The notes beneath the pieces were generated by a model. It was not told where the DNA came from and ran no database searches. It saw nothing but the letters and a program-made list of their open reading frames with translations. From Shiraia sp. slf14 (Eukaryota; Ascomycota; Dothideomycetes; Pleosporales; Shiraiaceae): a stretch of 64,000 bases of DNA. The stretch spans positions 124,001-188,000 of the forward strand of contig AXZN01000045.1 of NCBI GenBank assembly GCA_000498155.1, in the 5' to 3' direction. The position numbers and the translations under genes are program-made. Below are positions 22,444 to 33,031 of the stretch, one piece after another (position 1 is the stretch's first letter; every line of letters begins with the position of its first letter).

Positions 22444-23849
22444 TCAATAACCTGGTCTAGGTAACCTACAGTTCGCAAAGTCTTTATGCTCTTTACTGTG
22501 CAGAGCTCGAGAAGCGATCGCCTCCTCTTCTGCATCGCCAGTAGGCACTTGGTACTAATAAATCATAAGCGGCGATTCTCGAGAAAGAGAATACATACTT
22601 ACCGCTGTCAACGTGGTCTTGTGTCCTAATTGCTCGACAAGCTCGGCAATTGCATCTGCAACTATATGCGAATCTTTCTCATCACTTCCAGTGCTTTTCT
22701 TATTGATATAGGGGATGATTCTGGCAATTTGCTTCGCTTCTTCTGGATTGCTGGCCTTGAAATGAACTGTTGGTGCAAGACTTAAGCAGCTTGTAATGCC
22801 ATGTGGAATGCTATATGTTGCGCCAATAGCATGGCCGATGCTGTGACTGAGCCCCACGCCGCCGGTGTACAGAAATGGGAAAAGTGATGAGTAGCAGGCG
22901 AGGAACAGCTTTGTGCGAATTTCCGCGTCGTCTGGGTTGGCCTTAGATTGCGGAAGATATGTGAACAAGTCTTTGATGGACTCTAAGCACATGCGTTTTG
23001 TAGGAATTTCAGCGGCAAGGGGGTGGTACATGAGTTCGACAGCATGATCCAAGGAGCGGATCTATATACAAGTCAGCTATCTCATCTCGGCATTGCATTT
23101 GCCTAGAAATCGTCATCTTACTCCTGTGCTGGTCCAGAGGTTGAGTGGCGTGTAAAGTGCCAGATCGCCATCATATACAACAGCTAATCAAATGTTAGAG
23201 AGGCACGAACGGTTTCAGCTATGAGTTTTTACCTTTGGGAACAAGCTCAGGATGGCTTACGGCAATCTTGTGTTTCTCTTCTGTGGTGAACCCTGCGTTC
23301 TGAGTGGTCTCAGCAACACTTAGTGTGGTTGGAACTGCGATACTAGGTATCCATTTCCCGGTTTCCTCGTGGATATTGTATGCAATTGCCTTTGCGGAGT
23401 CGATTGGTGAACCTCCTCCTACGGCTATCAGAACATCGCATCCAGATTTGGCCATCAGCGAGGTTGCCTCTCGAATGTCTTGAATTGGTCTTGAGCTGTG
23501 TCAGTGGGAGGATTCGAATACAATATGAGATACTTACGCGTGCTGCCCAATCTTGCTGAAAGTACCTCCATGAGCAGACCCCAACGACTTTTCGATATTC
23601 TTGATGACTGGAGTCTTTTCATACAACGAGCGACCAGTAATGATAAATCCTTTTGTACCACCAAGCTCTGAGATGACGTCCGAAAGCTGATTGCTAGTCC
23701 CTGTCTATTCGATTAATTATAGGTTTCGAACTTCTGAAATTGGAAGACATGCCATTTCCGTATATCATCAGCTTGATTGGGGAGGCTCGGTAAACACCTT
23801 TGACGGTGGAGTCAATGCTGCCATTCTGGTATTTGGTTGGAAGCGACAT
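22444..23849 (-). CDS. Iron-containing alcohol dehydrogenase, maleylacetate reductase-like
   Basis: 382-residue group III (Fe) dehydrogenase. Exons are 23753-23849, 23538-23700, 23233-23489, 23122-23183, 22603-23061 and 22444-22554. Maleylacetate reductases of this family turn maleylacetate into 3-oxoadipate with NAD(P)H. NAD-binding GGGSPIDSAKAIAY; PTTLSVAETTQNAGFT; metal-site region IRSLDHAVELMYHP and GLSHSIGHAIGATYSIPHG. The first intron appears to use a GC donor (GCATGT at 23747-23752, minus strand), since GT alternatives do not restore YGNGTSNQLSD. It is divergent from the thiolase gene over 283 bases. Maleylacetate as substrate is inferred from family and context. Confidence 0.9.
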
Positions 23850-24132
23850 GTTGAATAGCTGGAACTGTGTGTCAACTGAGTTGATAGCAGAAGATGTATT
23901 GAATTATTTCCAGCTTCACGCTTAGTGAGCATTCCGCGTTGCGCGTTGCGCATTATTCGATCATCGAGGGGCAACTTCGGCGTCGCCCCACACAGCTCAC
24001 CTTCGCCCCGCCACAGCCTTCCATTGTGGTCACGACGCGGCACTTCCAATGCACTGAGCCAAAAGTAGCGCGTGAGGCGTTACTTTGTAGTCAAGATGCT
24101 TCGAAGTGTGTCTCGACGTGTTTCTATCAAAA
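23850..24132. promoter_or_regulatory. Divergent promoter, Fe-ADH / thiolase
   Basis: 283-base shared upstream region. A short GCGTTGC tandem (about 23936-23950) and GC-rich CGCCCC boxes are visible. No GTCGGA copy was found here. Confidence 0.4.
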
Positions 24133-25459
24133 ATGGCCTCCTTCAACAAGGTCGCTCGGAGTGTTCTGCAGAAATCTCCCAATGATGTCGTTCTGCTATC
24201 TGCTGTACGGTCGCCAATTAATCGTAGTTTCAAAGGTGGCTATAAAGATGCTCATCCCGAAGATATATTGATGCCCGTAAGTGGCTTTGAAGGTCCCAAT
24301 TGGCTGTTTGCTTTGCTTATACGTTGTAGATCATGAAGGCAGCGGTCCAGCGAGCGAACATCCAACCAGGCGATGTTAACGACGTGATGATTGGAAATGT
24401 ACTGGCAGAGCTTGGATTCGCAAAGACTGGCCGTATGGCTCTCAATCATGCAGGCTTCCCAAACACTACCACATTTCACACGGTCAACCGCCAATGTTCA
24501 AGCAGTCTGCAAGCTATAACCCATCTTTCACATGCTATAATGGCAGGCCAGATCGATGTTGGACTTGCTGGTGGCGTGGAAAGCATGTCGAGAAACTATG
24601 GTTCACGTGGTGTCCCAACTGATGTTTCGCCTACTCTGCTCAATTCCACTGTCAAGGATGCTCGTGACTGCCTTATGCCTATGGGCATCACCTCAGAGAA
24701 TGTGGCGGAGAGATATAAAGTGGACAGGAAGAGTCAAGATGAATATGCCGTAAGAAGTCATGGACGTGCAAGCAAGGCTCAAAAAGAGGGCCGTTTCGAC
24801 TGGGAAATTGCGCCTGTAACCGTGAAAAGACTTGATGAGACGACTGGAAAGCCAGCCGACTATGAAGTCACTAAAGACGATGGCATCCGGCACGGCCTGA
24901 CATTTGAGAAAGTATCAACACTGAAGCCAGTTTTTGGGGAGAATGGGAAAAGTACAGCAGGCAATTCGTAAGGCGGATACTACTAAGGTTCTTTCCAACA
25001 CGCGTTGACAATATTAGGTCTCAAATATCAGACGGCGCTTCGTCAACCATTCTAGCTCGAAGGTCTTGGGCAGAGGAGCGAGGATTGAAGCCGCTTGGGC
25101 GATTCATCGGCACCCAAGTTCAAGGCTGTGCACCGGACGAAATGGGCATCAGCCCAATCTACGCTATCCCAGCTCTGCTGAACTGGACTGGCGTCGAACT
25201 CAAGGATGTCGACATCATTGAACTGAACGAAGCTTTCGCAAGCCAGACAATTGCGTGTATACGAGAGCTGGGTTTAGACGAGGACAAAGTGAATCCTAAT
25301 GGCGGTGCAATCGCGTTGGGCCATCCTACAGGAGCCACTGGTGCCCGTCAAACTGCGACTCTGTTTGCTGAGTTGCAACGGCAGGATAAGGAGATGGGTA
25401 TAGTGAGCATGTGTGCAAGCACTGGTCAAGGTGTAGCATCATTATTCATCCGCGAGTAG
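24133..25459 (+). CDS. 3-ketoacyl-CoA thiolase (ACAA1/POT1-like)
   Basis: 407-residue thiolase that cleaves a 3-oxoacyl-CoA with CoA. Exons are 24133-24276, 24330-24967 and 25018-25459. The nucleophilic Cys lies in TVNRQCSSSLQAI; MPMGITSENVAERY is typical of the peroxisomal ACAA1/POT1 branch; ELNEAFASQ, GGAIALGHPTGATGARQ with the catalytic His, and SMCASTGQG with the second Cys. The N terminus (MASFNKVARSVLQK) resembles a PTS2 signal but lacks the final L/A, so location is unclear. Beside SCOT and maleylacetate reductase, 3-oxoadipyl-CoA (giving succinyl-CoA and acetyl-CoA) is a likely substrate; acetoacetyl-CoA is the alternative. Confidence 0.93.
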
Positions 25460-25813
25460 TAGTGACATATCAAGTAAACCAACTTCATATTGTAAACCAT
25501 TGCTCAAAACACTTGATTTCACAATTTTGCATAAAGGAGCCTCGGGAACGCTCTCTATCCCCGCAAAATCATGAGGCGAGTCACGAAACTAACACGTAAT
25601 GTCTGGTCTAACCAGTTGGGTCGCACTAACTTCGGCAAGAATCTTGCTCTGGTGCTTCCGGCAATGCTCCCCACACGATGCAGCCCAGCTCATCAGAGTC
25701 CCACCGCTTCCACCATGTTGGAGTCGGTGGTGCCTCAAATGTTGACGACGATGTGGATTTTCTTTCATTCCAAATCCCAACCTTGACCTTCCACTGAAGT
25801 TTGGGCTTTCATC
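25460..25813. other. Intergenic, no gene seen
   Basis: 354 bases between the thiolase stop and the lyase start, on the same strand. Presumed terminator and promoter; no motif stands out. Confidence 0.45.
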
Positions 25814-27238
25814 ATGTTTTTACTACGACGAGCGCCTTTGCGCGTTGTGCCTCGCCTTTCCGCTGCTTATCAACGCCGTTCGCTGGGAAGCGTGAGTGCC
25901 ATTGACTCTGCAATTTTCCGCACACTGTTTGGCACAGAGGAGATCCGCAAAGTTTTTGACGACAAGGCTTATTTAAATCGATGTGTCGATGCAGAGACCG
26001 CTTTGGCTCGAGCACAATCCAAGTGCAATGTTATTCCCTCTCATATTGGAGAGCTAGTGACAGCAAAGGCCAACGAACTAGAACTGGACTTTGAAAGATT
26101 ACGTCGCGAAACTGAGATTGTTGGATATCCTATTTTCCCCCTGGTACGGCAGCTGTCTGCTTCCTGTGGTGAAGAAGCTGGGCGCTATGTCCACTGGGGC
26201 GCAACTACTCAAGATATTATGGACCTTGCGAGCATCCTTCAGATGAAGCAAGGTCTCGAAATCGTCGAGCGAACGCTAAAGTCTGTCATCAAAAATCTCG
26301 AAACCCTTTCTAGAAAGCACAGAGATACACCCATGGCCGGCCGCACACATTTACAACACGCACTCCCCATCACATTTGGCCACAAGTGCGCAATTTGGTT
26401 ATCAGGATTACAGCGACACCTCGAGCGTTTGGAGGAGCTGAAACCACGTGCGTTGATGGTCCAATTTGGTGGTGCTGCAGGCTCCTTAGCATCCTTGGGA
26501 TCCGGCGATGATGGCATACGTGTGCGGAAAGAGATGGCTAGAGATTTGGGACTTTCAGATCCTCCCATCACATGGCATGTTGCACGAGATGGCGTAGCGG
26601 AGATCACAAATTATCTTGCCCTTGTAGGAGGAAGCTTGGGTAAACTTGCTCTCGACATTATTATCATGTCGTCCAATGAGTTATCTGAAGTCTCTGAACC
26701 CTTTGTACCACACCGTGGAGCATCTTCGACAATGCCACAAAAGCGGAACCCAATCTCAAGCGAGGTCATTCTAGCAGCGTCAAAGATTCTCAGATCCAAC
26801 GCAGGTCTTGTGCTTGATGGAATGGTATCCGACTTTGAACGAGCTTCAGGACCATGGCATTTGGAATGGGTCGCAGTACCAGAAAGCTTTGTCATTGCAG
26901 TTGGCGCACTGTATCAGGCCGATTTCGCGCTCTCGGGGCTTGTAGTGAACCCCAAGAAGATGCTTGAGAATCTATACTCAACCAGAGGACTTATCGTCGC
27001 TGAGGCAGTTATGATGGGTCTTGCTCCACATATTGGTCGTGGTAAAGCCCATGATGTGGTCTACGAAGCGTGCAAAGAGAGTATCGAGAACGACACAAGT
27101 CTCCTCGAAGCTCTTCAGACACGCAAGGAGATCACTGAGAAGATTTCAAATGAGCAACTCAGCTCGTTGTGTGATGCCAAGAACTACCTGGGATCTTGCG
27201 GCTTGATGGTTGATGAAGTTTTAGCAGCATCTAGATAA
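25814..27238 (+). CDS. Fumarase-superfamily lyase, bacterial-type CMLE-like (PcaB-like)
   Basis: Single-exon, 474 residues. It belongs to the aspartase/fumarase/adenylosuccinate-lyase superfamily, closest in look to bacterial 3-carboxy-cis,cis-muconate cycloisomerase. The signature SSTMPQKRNPISSE is intact, with GATTQDIMDLA and GRTHLQHALPITFG supplying the other conserved regions. The N terminus (MFLLRRAPLRVVPRL and QRRSLGSV) is an Arg-rich mitochondrial-type presequence, odd for a muconate enzyme. Known fungal CMLE is a beta-propeller, unrelated to this fold, so the substrate may differ; trans-aconitate decarboxylase of Ustilago is another CMLE-like relative. Lack of introns, in contrast with its multi-exon neighbours, fits but does not prove bacterial origin. 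Confidence 0.88.
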   Translation: MFLLRRAPLRVVPRLSAAYQRRSLGSVSAIDSAIFRTLFGTEEIRKVFDDKAYLNRCVDAETALARAQSKCNVIPSHIGELVTAKANELELDFERLRRETEIVGYPIFPLVRQLSASCGEEAGRYVHWGATTQDIMDLASILQMKQGLEIVERTLKSVIKNLETLSRKHRDTPMAGRTHLQHALPITFGHKCAIWLSGLQRHLERLEELKPRALMVQFGGAAGSLASLGSGDDGIRVRKEMARDLGLSDPPITWHVARDGVAEITNYLALVGGSLGKLALDIIIMSSNELSEVSEPFVPHRGASSTMPQKRNPISSEVILAASKILRSNAGLVLDGMVSDFERASGPWHLEWVAVPESFVIAVGALYQADFALSGLVVNPKKMLENLYSTRGLIVAEAVMMGLAPHIGRGKAHDVVYEACKESIENDTSLLEALQTRKEITEKISNEQLSSLCDAKNYLGSCGLMVDEVLAASR

Positions 27239-27722
27239 TTATTCTTTGACTCTTCACGAGCATATGCAACTTTCCATTACACTTCTTCAAAATAAAGTCT
27301 CTGCTCCATATGACCGAACATGGCATCAGAACGGTCGTCTATTGAAGTCAAGCTCATGTGACAGCTTGAGAAGAACCCACGATCCCACAATGGGTTTTCA
27401 GGCCATCCACATGGCAATACGACCAAAACCTGACAGATCCTCCATTATTCCCAAATCCACTAACCCGGTCACAGCACAATGTTCATTTGTTGTGGGTCTC
27501 TCCAAGCTTCCACACGTGCACGCCACAGTAGCCCCGATCACTAACCCCGCTATTATGAAACCAAGAACCAGGCCCCGCCACCACATCATGCTCCGCCCGC
27601 GCCATCCTCCGGCGGCAGATGGTAGATTTCCATATGTGGATATGGAAGCTTCAATATAAGTGTTCACATGAGCTGACAGAGTACGCTTGACCAATATTCT
27701 TACACTTTGTCAAACTCACAAT
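27239..27722. other. Intergenic, no gene seen
   Basis: 484 bases between the lyase stop and the dioxygenase start. A 137-codon plus ORF (27246-27659) has no family features. Presumed promoter of the dioxygenase. Confidence 0.45.
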
Positions 27723-29505
27723 ATGCCAGAGTTCAAGGAACGCCAGCTTGTTACCGATCCAGAAAAGGTCTTTCATTTCACTGACCTTCAACGGCTGAAG
27801 CCTACTCGTGCAAATGATCCATATGAATATCAGCATGGTTGGGGTAACCGACACCAATCCGAGGTTATTCCTGGAACTCTTCCAGTAGCCCAGAACAACC
27901 CACAAGAAGTTCGATTCGGATTGTACACTGAAGGAATCACATATTCAGCGTTCGCTGCTCCTCGTGCACAAAACTTTAGTACATATATGTACCGTTGCCG
28001 TCCTGCTGCTGCTCATAGTATGACTCCAATGTAATCAAATTACTTAGGTGGTTTAGCTAACAAAATCAGATGGCTATATCCCAATCGAATCCAAGTCAAA
28101 CATACAAAATTGCTTCCTCTCCATAAATCCAAAAGTTGCAACACTCCCAGAACAAGCAGAATGGAGCCCTTTCCCTCTACCAAAAGACGACGAGAAGGTT
28201 GACTTTGCGGATGGTCTCCATACCCTTGCCGGTAGCGGTGATCCTAACATCCGTGAAGGCCTAGCCCTCTACGTCTACATGATCAACTCAAGCATGGAGC
28301 GACGAGCATTTTGTAATGCAGATGGAGACTTTTTGATCTGTCCTCAACTTGGCAGTCTAGACATCAAGACTGAGATGGGCAATATTTTCCTGCAGCCTGG
28401 CGAGATTTGCGTTATTCAGCGAGGAATCAGATTCTGTTTGAATCTAGCACCTGATACCCCCAAAGCACGCGGATACATCACTGAAGTATGGGGCTCTATG
28501 TGGGAATTACCTGACCTTGGGCCTCTCGGAGGCCACGGTTTGGCAAATCCTCGCGACTTTCTATACCCCGTTGCGGCGATTGACGAAGAGCTCCATGTCG
28601 ACTGGAAAATCGTAAACAAGACCAATGGACAATTGATCGCTATTCAACAAGATCACAGCCCATTTGACTTGGTTGCATGGCATGGCAATGTCGTTCCCTA
28701 TAAGTACGATCTTACCAAGTTCTCTTCGCAAAACAGCACCTCGATTGATCATACGGATCCGTCAATATTCACTGTATTGACTGCCAAATCTCGAGACCCG
28801 GCTACTCCTTTGGCTGACTTCCTCTGGTTCGGACCTCGATGGGATGTTGCAACCAATACGTTCAGACTTCCTTATTTCCATCGGAACTCGGCTTCAGAGT
28901 TCCTTGCATGCATTTACGGCCAAGGGTTAGGTCGAAGTGATGACTTCCAGCCTGGCGGTGGCAGCTTTGAGGGTGGACATACTCCCCATGGCGGGTTCCA
29001 TGAGGGCTACCAGCACGGTATGCGGATACACGAGGGCCAACCCGAGAAGATTTTGACAGGTAAGGAAGCACAACATATATCAAAAGTTTTGGCTGACATC
29101 TCTAGATCAATTGACAATCATGGTTGAATCTAGCCGGCTCTTCTTATTCACAGAATATGCCCGTAAGGGATGTGGTGTTATTGATGAGCATGGCACTAAC
29201 TACAAGGTTTGGGAAGCTCTTCCCGTAAGTCAATCTCGAAATTTACCGTGACTCTATACTAATGCAAAAAATAGGATCGATTCTCTGCGAATAAGCGCGC
29301 GCAAGAACTCCTTGCTCGCGTTAAAGAGGACAAGATCGCGGAGAAGAAGAGACTTGCGCCCTATTATTTCGGCGGATTTTCACACGGTGCAAACACAAGT
29401 GACACTGAAGGTGTTCACTCAGCTGAACTCGAGCCATATCTGAGGAGGGATTCCAAGTTGAACGGTATCAACGGCACCAATGGCACCAATGGTGTACACG
29501 CATAA
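27723..29505 (+). CDS. Homogentisate 1,2-dioxygenase-like ring-cleavage enzyme, long form
   Basis: Cupin-type Fe(II) dioxygenase of 544 residues, about 100 longer than typical HGD (~445). Exons are 27723-28017, 28070-29059, 29106-29224 and 29275-29505. Family blocks: DPYEYQHGWGNRHQSE, AGSGDPNIREGLALY, ADGDFLICPQLG, GPLGGHGLANPRDFL, WHGNVVPYKYDL, DHTDPSIFTVLTAKS. The Fe ligands appear kept: His and Glu in YFHRNSASEF, His in TPHGG. It diverges around the active site (SEFLACIYGQG instead of the usual SEFMG) and has an added C-terminal tail ending in an NGTNGTNG repeat. It may cleave homogentisate or another dihydroxylated ring. No fumarylacetoacetate hydrolase is nearby. Confidence 0.9.
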
Positions 29506-29785
29506 TTAGCAAAGATAGTCGTTGTATCATTTTCATAGCCTCTTGTTGATTGAGCATGCGTCGCTCATTGCGCTTTACCTGTACATCTGAAGCTGTATAT
29601 CCAATCATTCTTATGACCTCATCCTTAACCATCCCTGCATCCATAAAAAAACGTCTGTGCATGCATATTCGTGAACCAATTCCCGACCCCACAAGCGAAG
29701 TATGTGGGGCTGAAAACCATCAATCGTGAGGTTTCGACCTCTTTAACATGGCATTGCGCGAAAATGGTGTACTGCAAACATTATC

Positions 29786-31376
29786 ATGAGTTCCTTTGGC
29801 GCCCTGTTGCGCGTAGCACCATGTGGGCGGTTACGATGTGCGACAAGTCGGGTTCAGGCACAAGAGTTCCGGCGATGGGGACGAGGGATCGCGACCATGC
29901 AGAACGTGGATAAGAAATTGATTGAGAAGCAGCCGCTGGCTGGCATTCGAGTATTGGATATGACAAGGGTGTTGGCAGGGGTAAGCAGTGATCTTGCATA
30001 CGAAGTATAATGGAATTGTTCAATCGTGACTGACTAGATTGTAGCCAACTTGCACCCAAATTCTGGCAGATCTTGGGTATGTTATCTTGTATTGGCTCTT
30101 CGGGGATGCGAGCTGACGAGGAATTAGTGCAGAGGTCATCAAAGTCGAGCATCCCACAAGAGGAGACGATACGAGATCTTGGGGGCCGCCTGATCTTCCT
30201 TACACAGATGGCGTTGAGAGGACGTTTCCAGGAGAGAGCGCATATTATCTATCCGTATGTATTTGTGATGATTGAAAACTTGCCGAATGACTATTTGCTG
30301 ATCGTTTTTTTAGGTGAATCGTAATAAGAAGTCCATTGGCCTATCATTCAACAATCCCGCTGGCATCTCAGTCTTGCACAAACTAGCTCAGAAATGCGAT
30401 GTCCTCGTGGAAAATTATCTTCCAGGCTCGCTGGCCAAATACAAACTCGACTACGAAACTATCTCCAAAATCAATCCATCGCTCGTATACGCATCAGTCA
30501 CAGGTTATGGACAGACTGGGCCATATAGTGACCGCGCAGGCTACGATGTCATGGTCGAAGCAGAAATGGGATTAATGCACATAACAGGCGAACGAGACCG
30601 ACCACCAGTCAAAGTCGGTGTTGCTGTCACTGATATATCGACGGGCATGTACACGGCGATTGGCGTTTTGGCAGCACTATACTCGAGGAAGGAAACAGGG
30701 TTAGGCCAATGGATCGATGCCAGCTTAAGTGACTGCCAAGTCGCGGGCCTGGCAAATATTGCAAGCAGCTGTCTAGTAACAGGGAAGAAAGACAGTGGAC
30801 GCTGGGGAACCGCTCATGGTATGTGTAAATCAATGCGACAATTCGTGCTCCTCTGTTAACGCTATTGCAGCCACAGTAGTACCATATCGAGCATACAAGA
30901 CGAAGGACACAAATATCGCAGTCGGCGGTTGTAACGATAAATTATACGGTATTCTTTGCGACAAGCTTGGAAAACCCGAATGGAAAACAGACGCTCGCTT
31001 TGTAACCAATGCTCTGCGTGTCAAGCACCGCGAGATACTGGATGCAATGGTCGAAGCAGAACTCCAATTGCGCACGACGCAGGAATGGCTTGATATTTTC
31101 GAAGGCAGTGGCATGCCATACGCGGCTGTCAATGACATTCAAGGCACGATTAATCACGAACATGTCCTCGCACGGAACATGATTGAGGAGATCGACCATC
31201 CAGCTTGCGGCAAAGTGAAGCTCGTCAACCACCCAGTCAAATACTCAAGGGTCGAGCCGAAAATCAGAAGTCCGCCGCCTTTATTGGGCGAGCATACAGA
31301 TGAAGTGCTGAGGGAATTATTAGGATTTGAAGACGGAGAGATTGGAGAGTTGAGAGAAAAGAAAACCGTCGCATAG
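29786..31376 (+). CDS. CaiB/BaiF family III CoA-transferase, mitochondrial
   Basis: 454-residue formyl-CoA-transferase-fold enzyme. Exons are 29786-29980, 30045-30076, 30128-30254, 30314-30818 and 30871-31376. Family blocks: LAGIRVLDMTRVLAGPTCTQ, AEVIKVEHPTRGDDTR, NRNKKSIGLSF, ENYLPGSLAKY, GYGQTGPY, and GQWIDASLSD, which holds the conserved Asp region. The N-terminal ~50 residues are Arg-rich without acidic residues in the first 20 (MSSFGALLRVAPCGRLRCAT), a mitochondrial-type leader. It resembles succinyl-CoA:glutarate CoA-transferase (SUGCT). It could activate a dicarboxylic acid made by the pathway, in parallel with or in place of the SCOT-type enzyme. Confidence 0.92.
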
Positions 31377-31981
31377 ATAGATCTTGTACATTAACAATAT
31401 TCATCAACGATATCATAACTCCGATCTCTCCTTGCAATCCCAAACGAACATAAACAAAATCCACTTGTACCCTCACCACAAGTCCCGCCCCAAAAAATGC
31501 ACAACTCATCGCGACACCAATTACGCACTCCCACGACTCAACTCTCGCATAACCTCCACACCCCCTCGCCACCTTCCAATAATCCTGCGCTTTACCTTCC
31601 CTCGCTCAATGGTGAAGCAGAGCAAGCTTCCCCATCCTACAACAAAGGCCCCACATCCCAATCCGTCCGACCAAGGCCCCACATGCGCCACCCTCGTTAC
31701 CCCACAAAATATCCCTGTCAGCCACCCAATCTGCCATACACGATGCCAAGAGCGCGTGTCCCAGGGTGGTGGGCATGCGGATGCAATATGCGGAACATTA
31801 TGTGCGTGGACGGACGGGAAGGGCTAATGAGTGGTGGGTGTGATGGGGTTCGGAAAAGGGTTGTTAGGTGGGATTGTAATGGGAAATACATGACTTATTT
31901 TGGGTTCTTGGAAGCTTGGAGTGAGAGGGTGTTTGTTACAAGATATTTAATTTTGAAGAGTAGGAAAAGAAAGGAGGCAAG
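31377..31981. other. Intergenic, strong C-to-G strand switch, carrier promoter
   Basis: 605 bases. The top strand is C-rich to about 31740 (31501-31560: 26 C, 5 G) and then abruptly G-rich (31801-31860: 5 C, 31 G). One TCCGAC lies at 31666-31671. ORFs here (147 and 162 codons) reflect this composition and have no recognisable product. Confidence 0.5.
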
Positions 31982-33031
31982 ATGAGCGCGTCGAAGACGG
32001 GTGTGAGTGCTCCTGTGGCGAAGCAGAAGGCATTGCCGTTTCAGTATCAGTTTGCGGCTGGTGCTGTTGCGGGAATTTCAGAGATCTTGGTAATGTGAGT
32101 TGAAGCATTGGGATGTTGAAAGCAATTGAGCTTTATGCTGAGTGTGTAGCAAGGTACCCACTTGATGTTGTGAAGACGAGGATACAGCTTCAACATGGCA
32201 CTGTTGCTGGGAATGAAGGTTATACTGGTGTTCTCGATTGCTTTCGAAAGATCATCAAGAATGAGGGAGCGTTGAGATTGTATCGTGGTATTACGGCGCC
32301 GATATTGATGGAAGTTCCAAAGAGGTAATGTTATACTAATCAATTCACTTTGATCGTTCCTAATCTATGAGGATAGGGCGATTAAGTTCTCCGCAAACGA
32401 CTCCTTCACGCAATTTTATCAACGATTATTTGCCGTACCATCTGTTACACAGCCCCTTGCTGTCCTCACTGGCGCCAGTGCAGGCGCCACAGAATCACTC
32501 GTCGTTGTCCCTTTCGAACTGTTGAAGATCCGATTGCAAGATAAGACTTCTGCGTCACGATACAATGGGCTGCTAGATTGTTTAGTTAAAGTGGTCAGAC
32601 AAGAGGGCCCACTTGCGCTATATGATGGCTTCGAGGCGACTCTTTGGCGACACATTGTATGGAATGCAGGATACTTTGGGTGCATCTTCCAAGTCAGGGC
32701 TCAGTTACCTGACCCAGCAACATCACAAAATCCGAGACGTCAAAAGACTTTGAATGACCTCGCAGCTGGCTTTGTGGGAGGAGTAGTGGGCACAACTTTC
32801 AACACACCCCTTGATGTTGTCAAAAGTCGGATACAGAGCGTAGCCAAGGTCCCAGGCGTACAACCAAAATATGCATGGGCATGGCCAAGCTTAGGAGTCG
32901 TTGCGAGGGAAGAAGGGTTTCGGGCACTGTACAAAGGTTATGTGGCGAAGATACTAAGGTTTGGACCTGGAGGCGGAGTTTTGTTGGTGGTGTACTCTGC
33001 AGTTCTGGACATGTTTGCAAAGATAGCTTGA
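31982..33031 (+). CDS. Mitochondrial carrier, 2-oxodicarboxylate carrier (ODC)-like
   Basis: 312-residue inner-membrane solute carrier. Exons are 31982-32094, 32154-32324 and 32377-33031. Three tandem repeats each carry the PX[DE]XX[KR] signature: YPLDVVKTR, VPFELLKIR and TPLDVVKSR. Repeat-linked helices end in RLYRGITAPI, LYDGFEATLWR and LYKGYVAKILR. The yeast Odc1/2 group exchanges 2-oxoadipate and 2-oxoglutarate. In this setting it would bring a C6 dicarboxylate such as 3-oxoadipate to the mitochondrial CoA-transferase; that substrate is inferred. It sits between the CaiB gene and the transcription factor gene. Confidence 0.92.

Noticed and set aside
29461..29502. NGTNGTNG repeat as a mobile or minisatellite element
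   Set aside because: Only a few codon-level repeats at the end of the dioxygenase; too short to be more than a low-complexity tail.
31384..31985. ORFs of 147 and 162 codons before the carrier gene
   Set aside because: Low-complexity translation produced by the C-rich/G-rich sequence; no start context, splice logic or family match.
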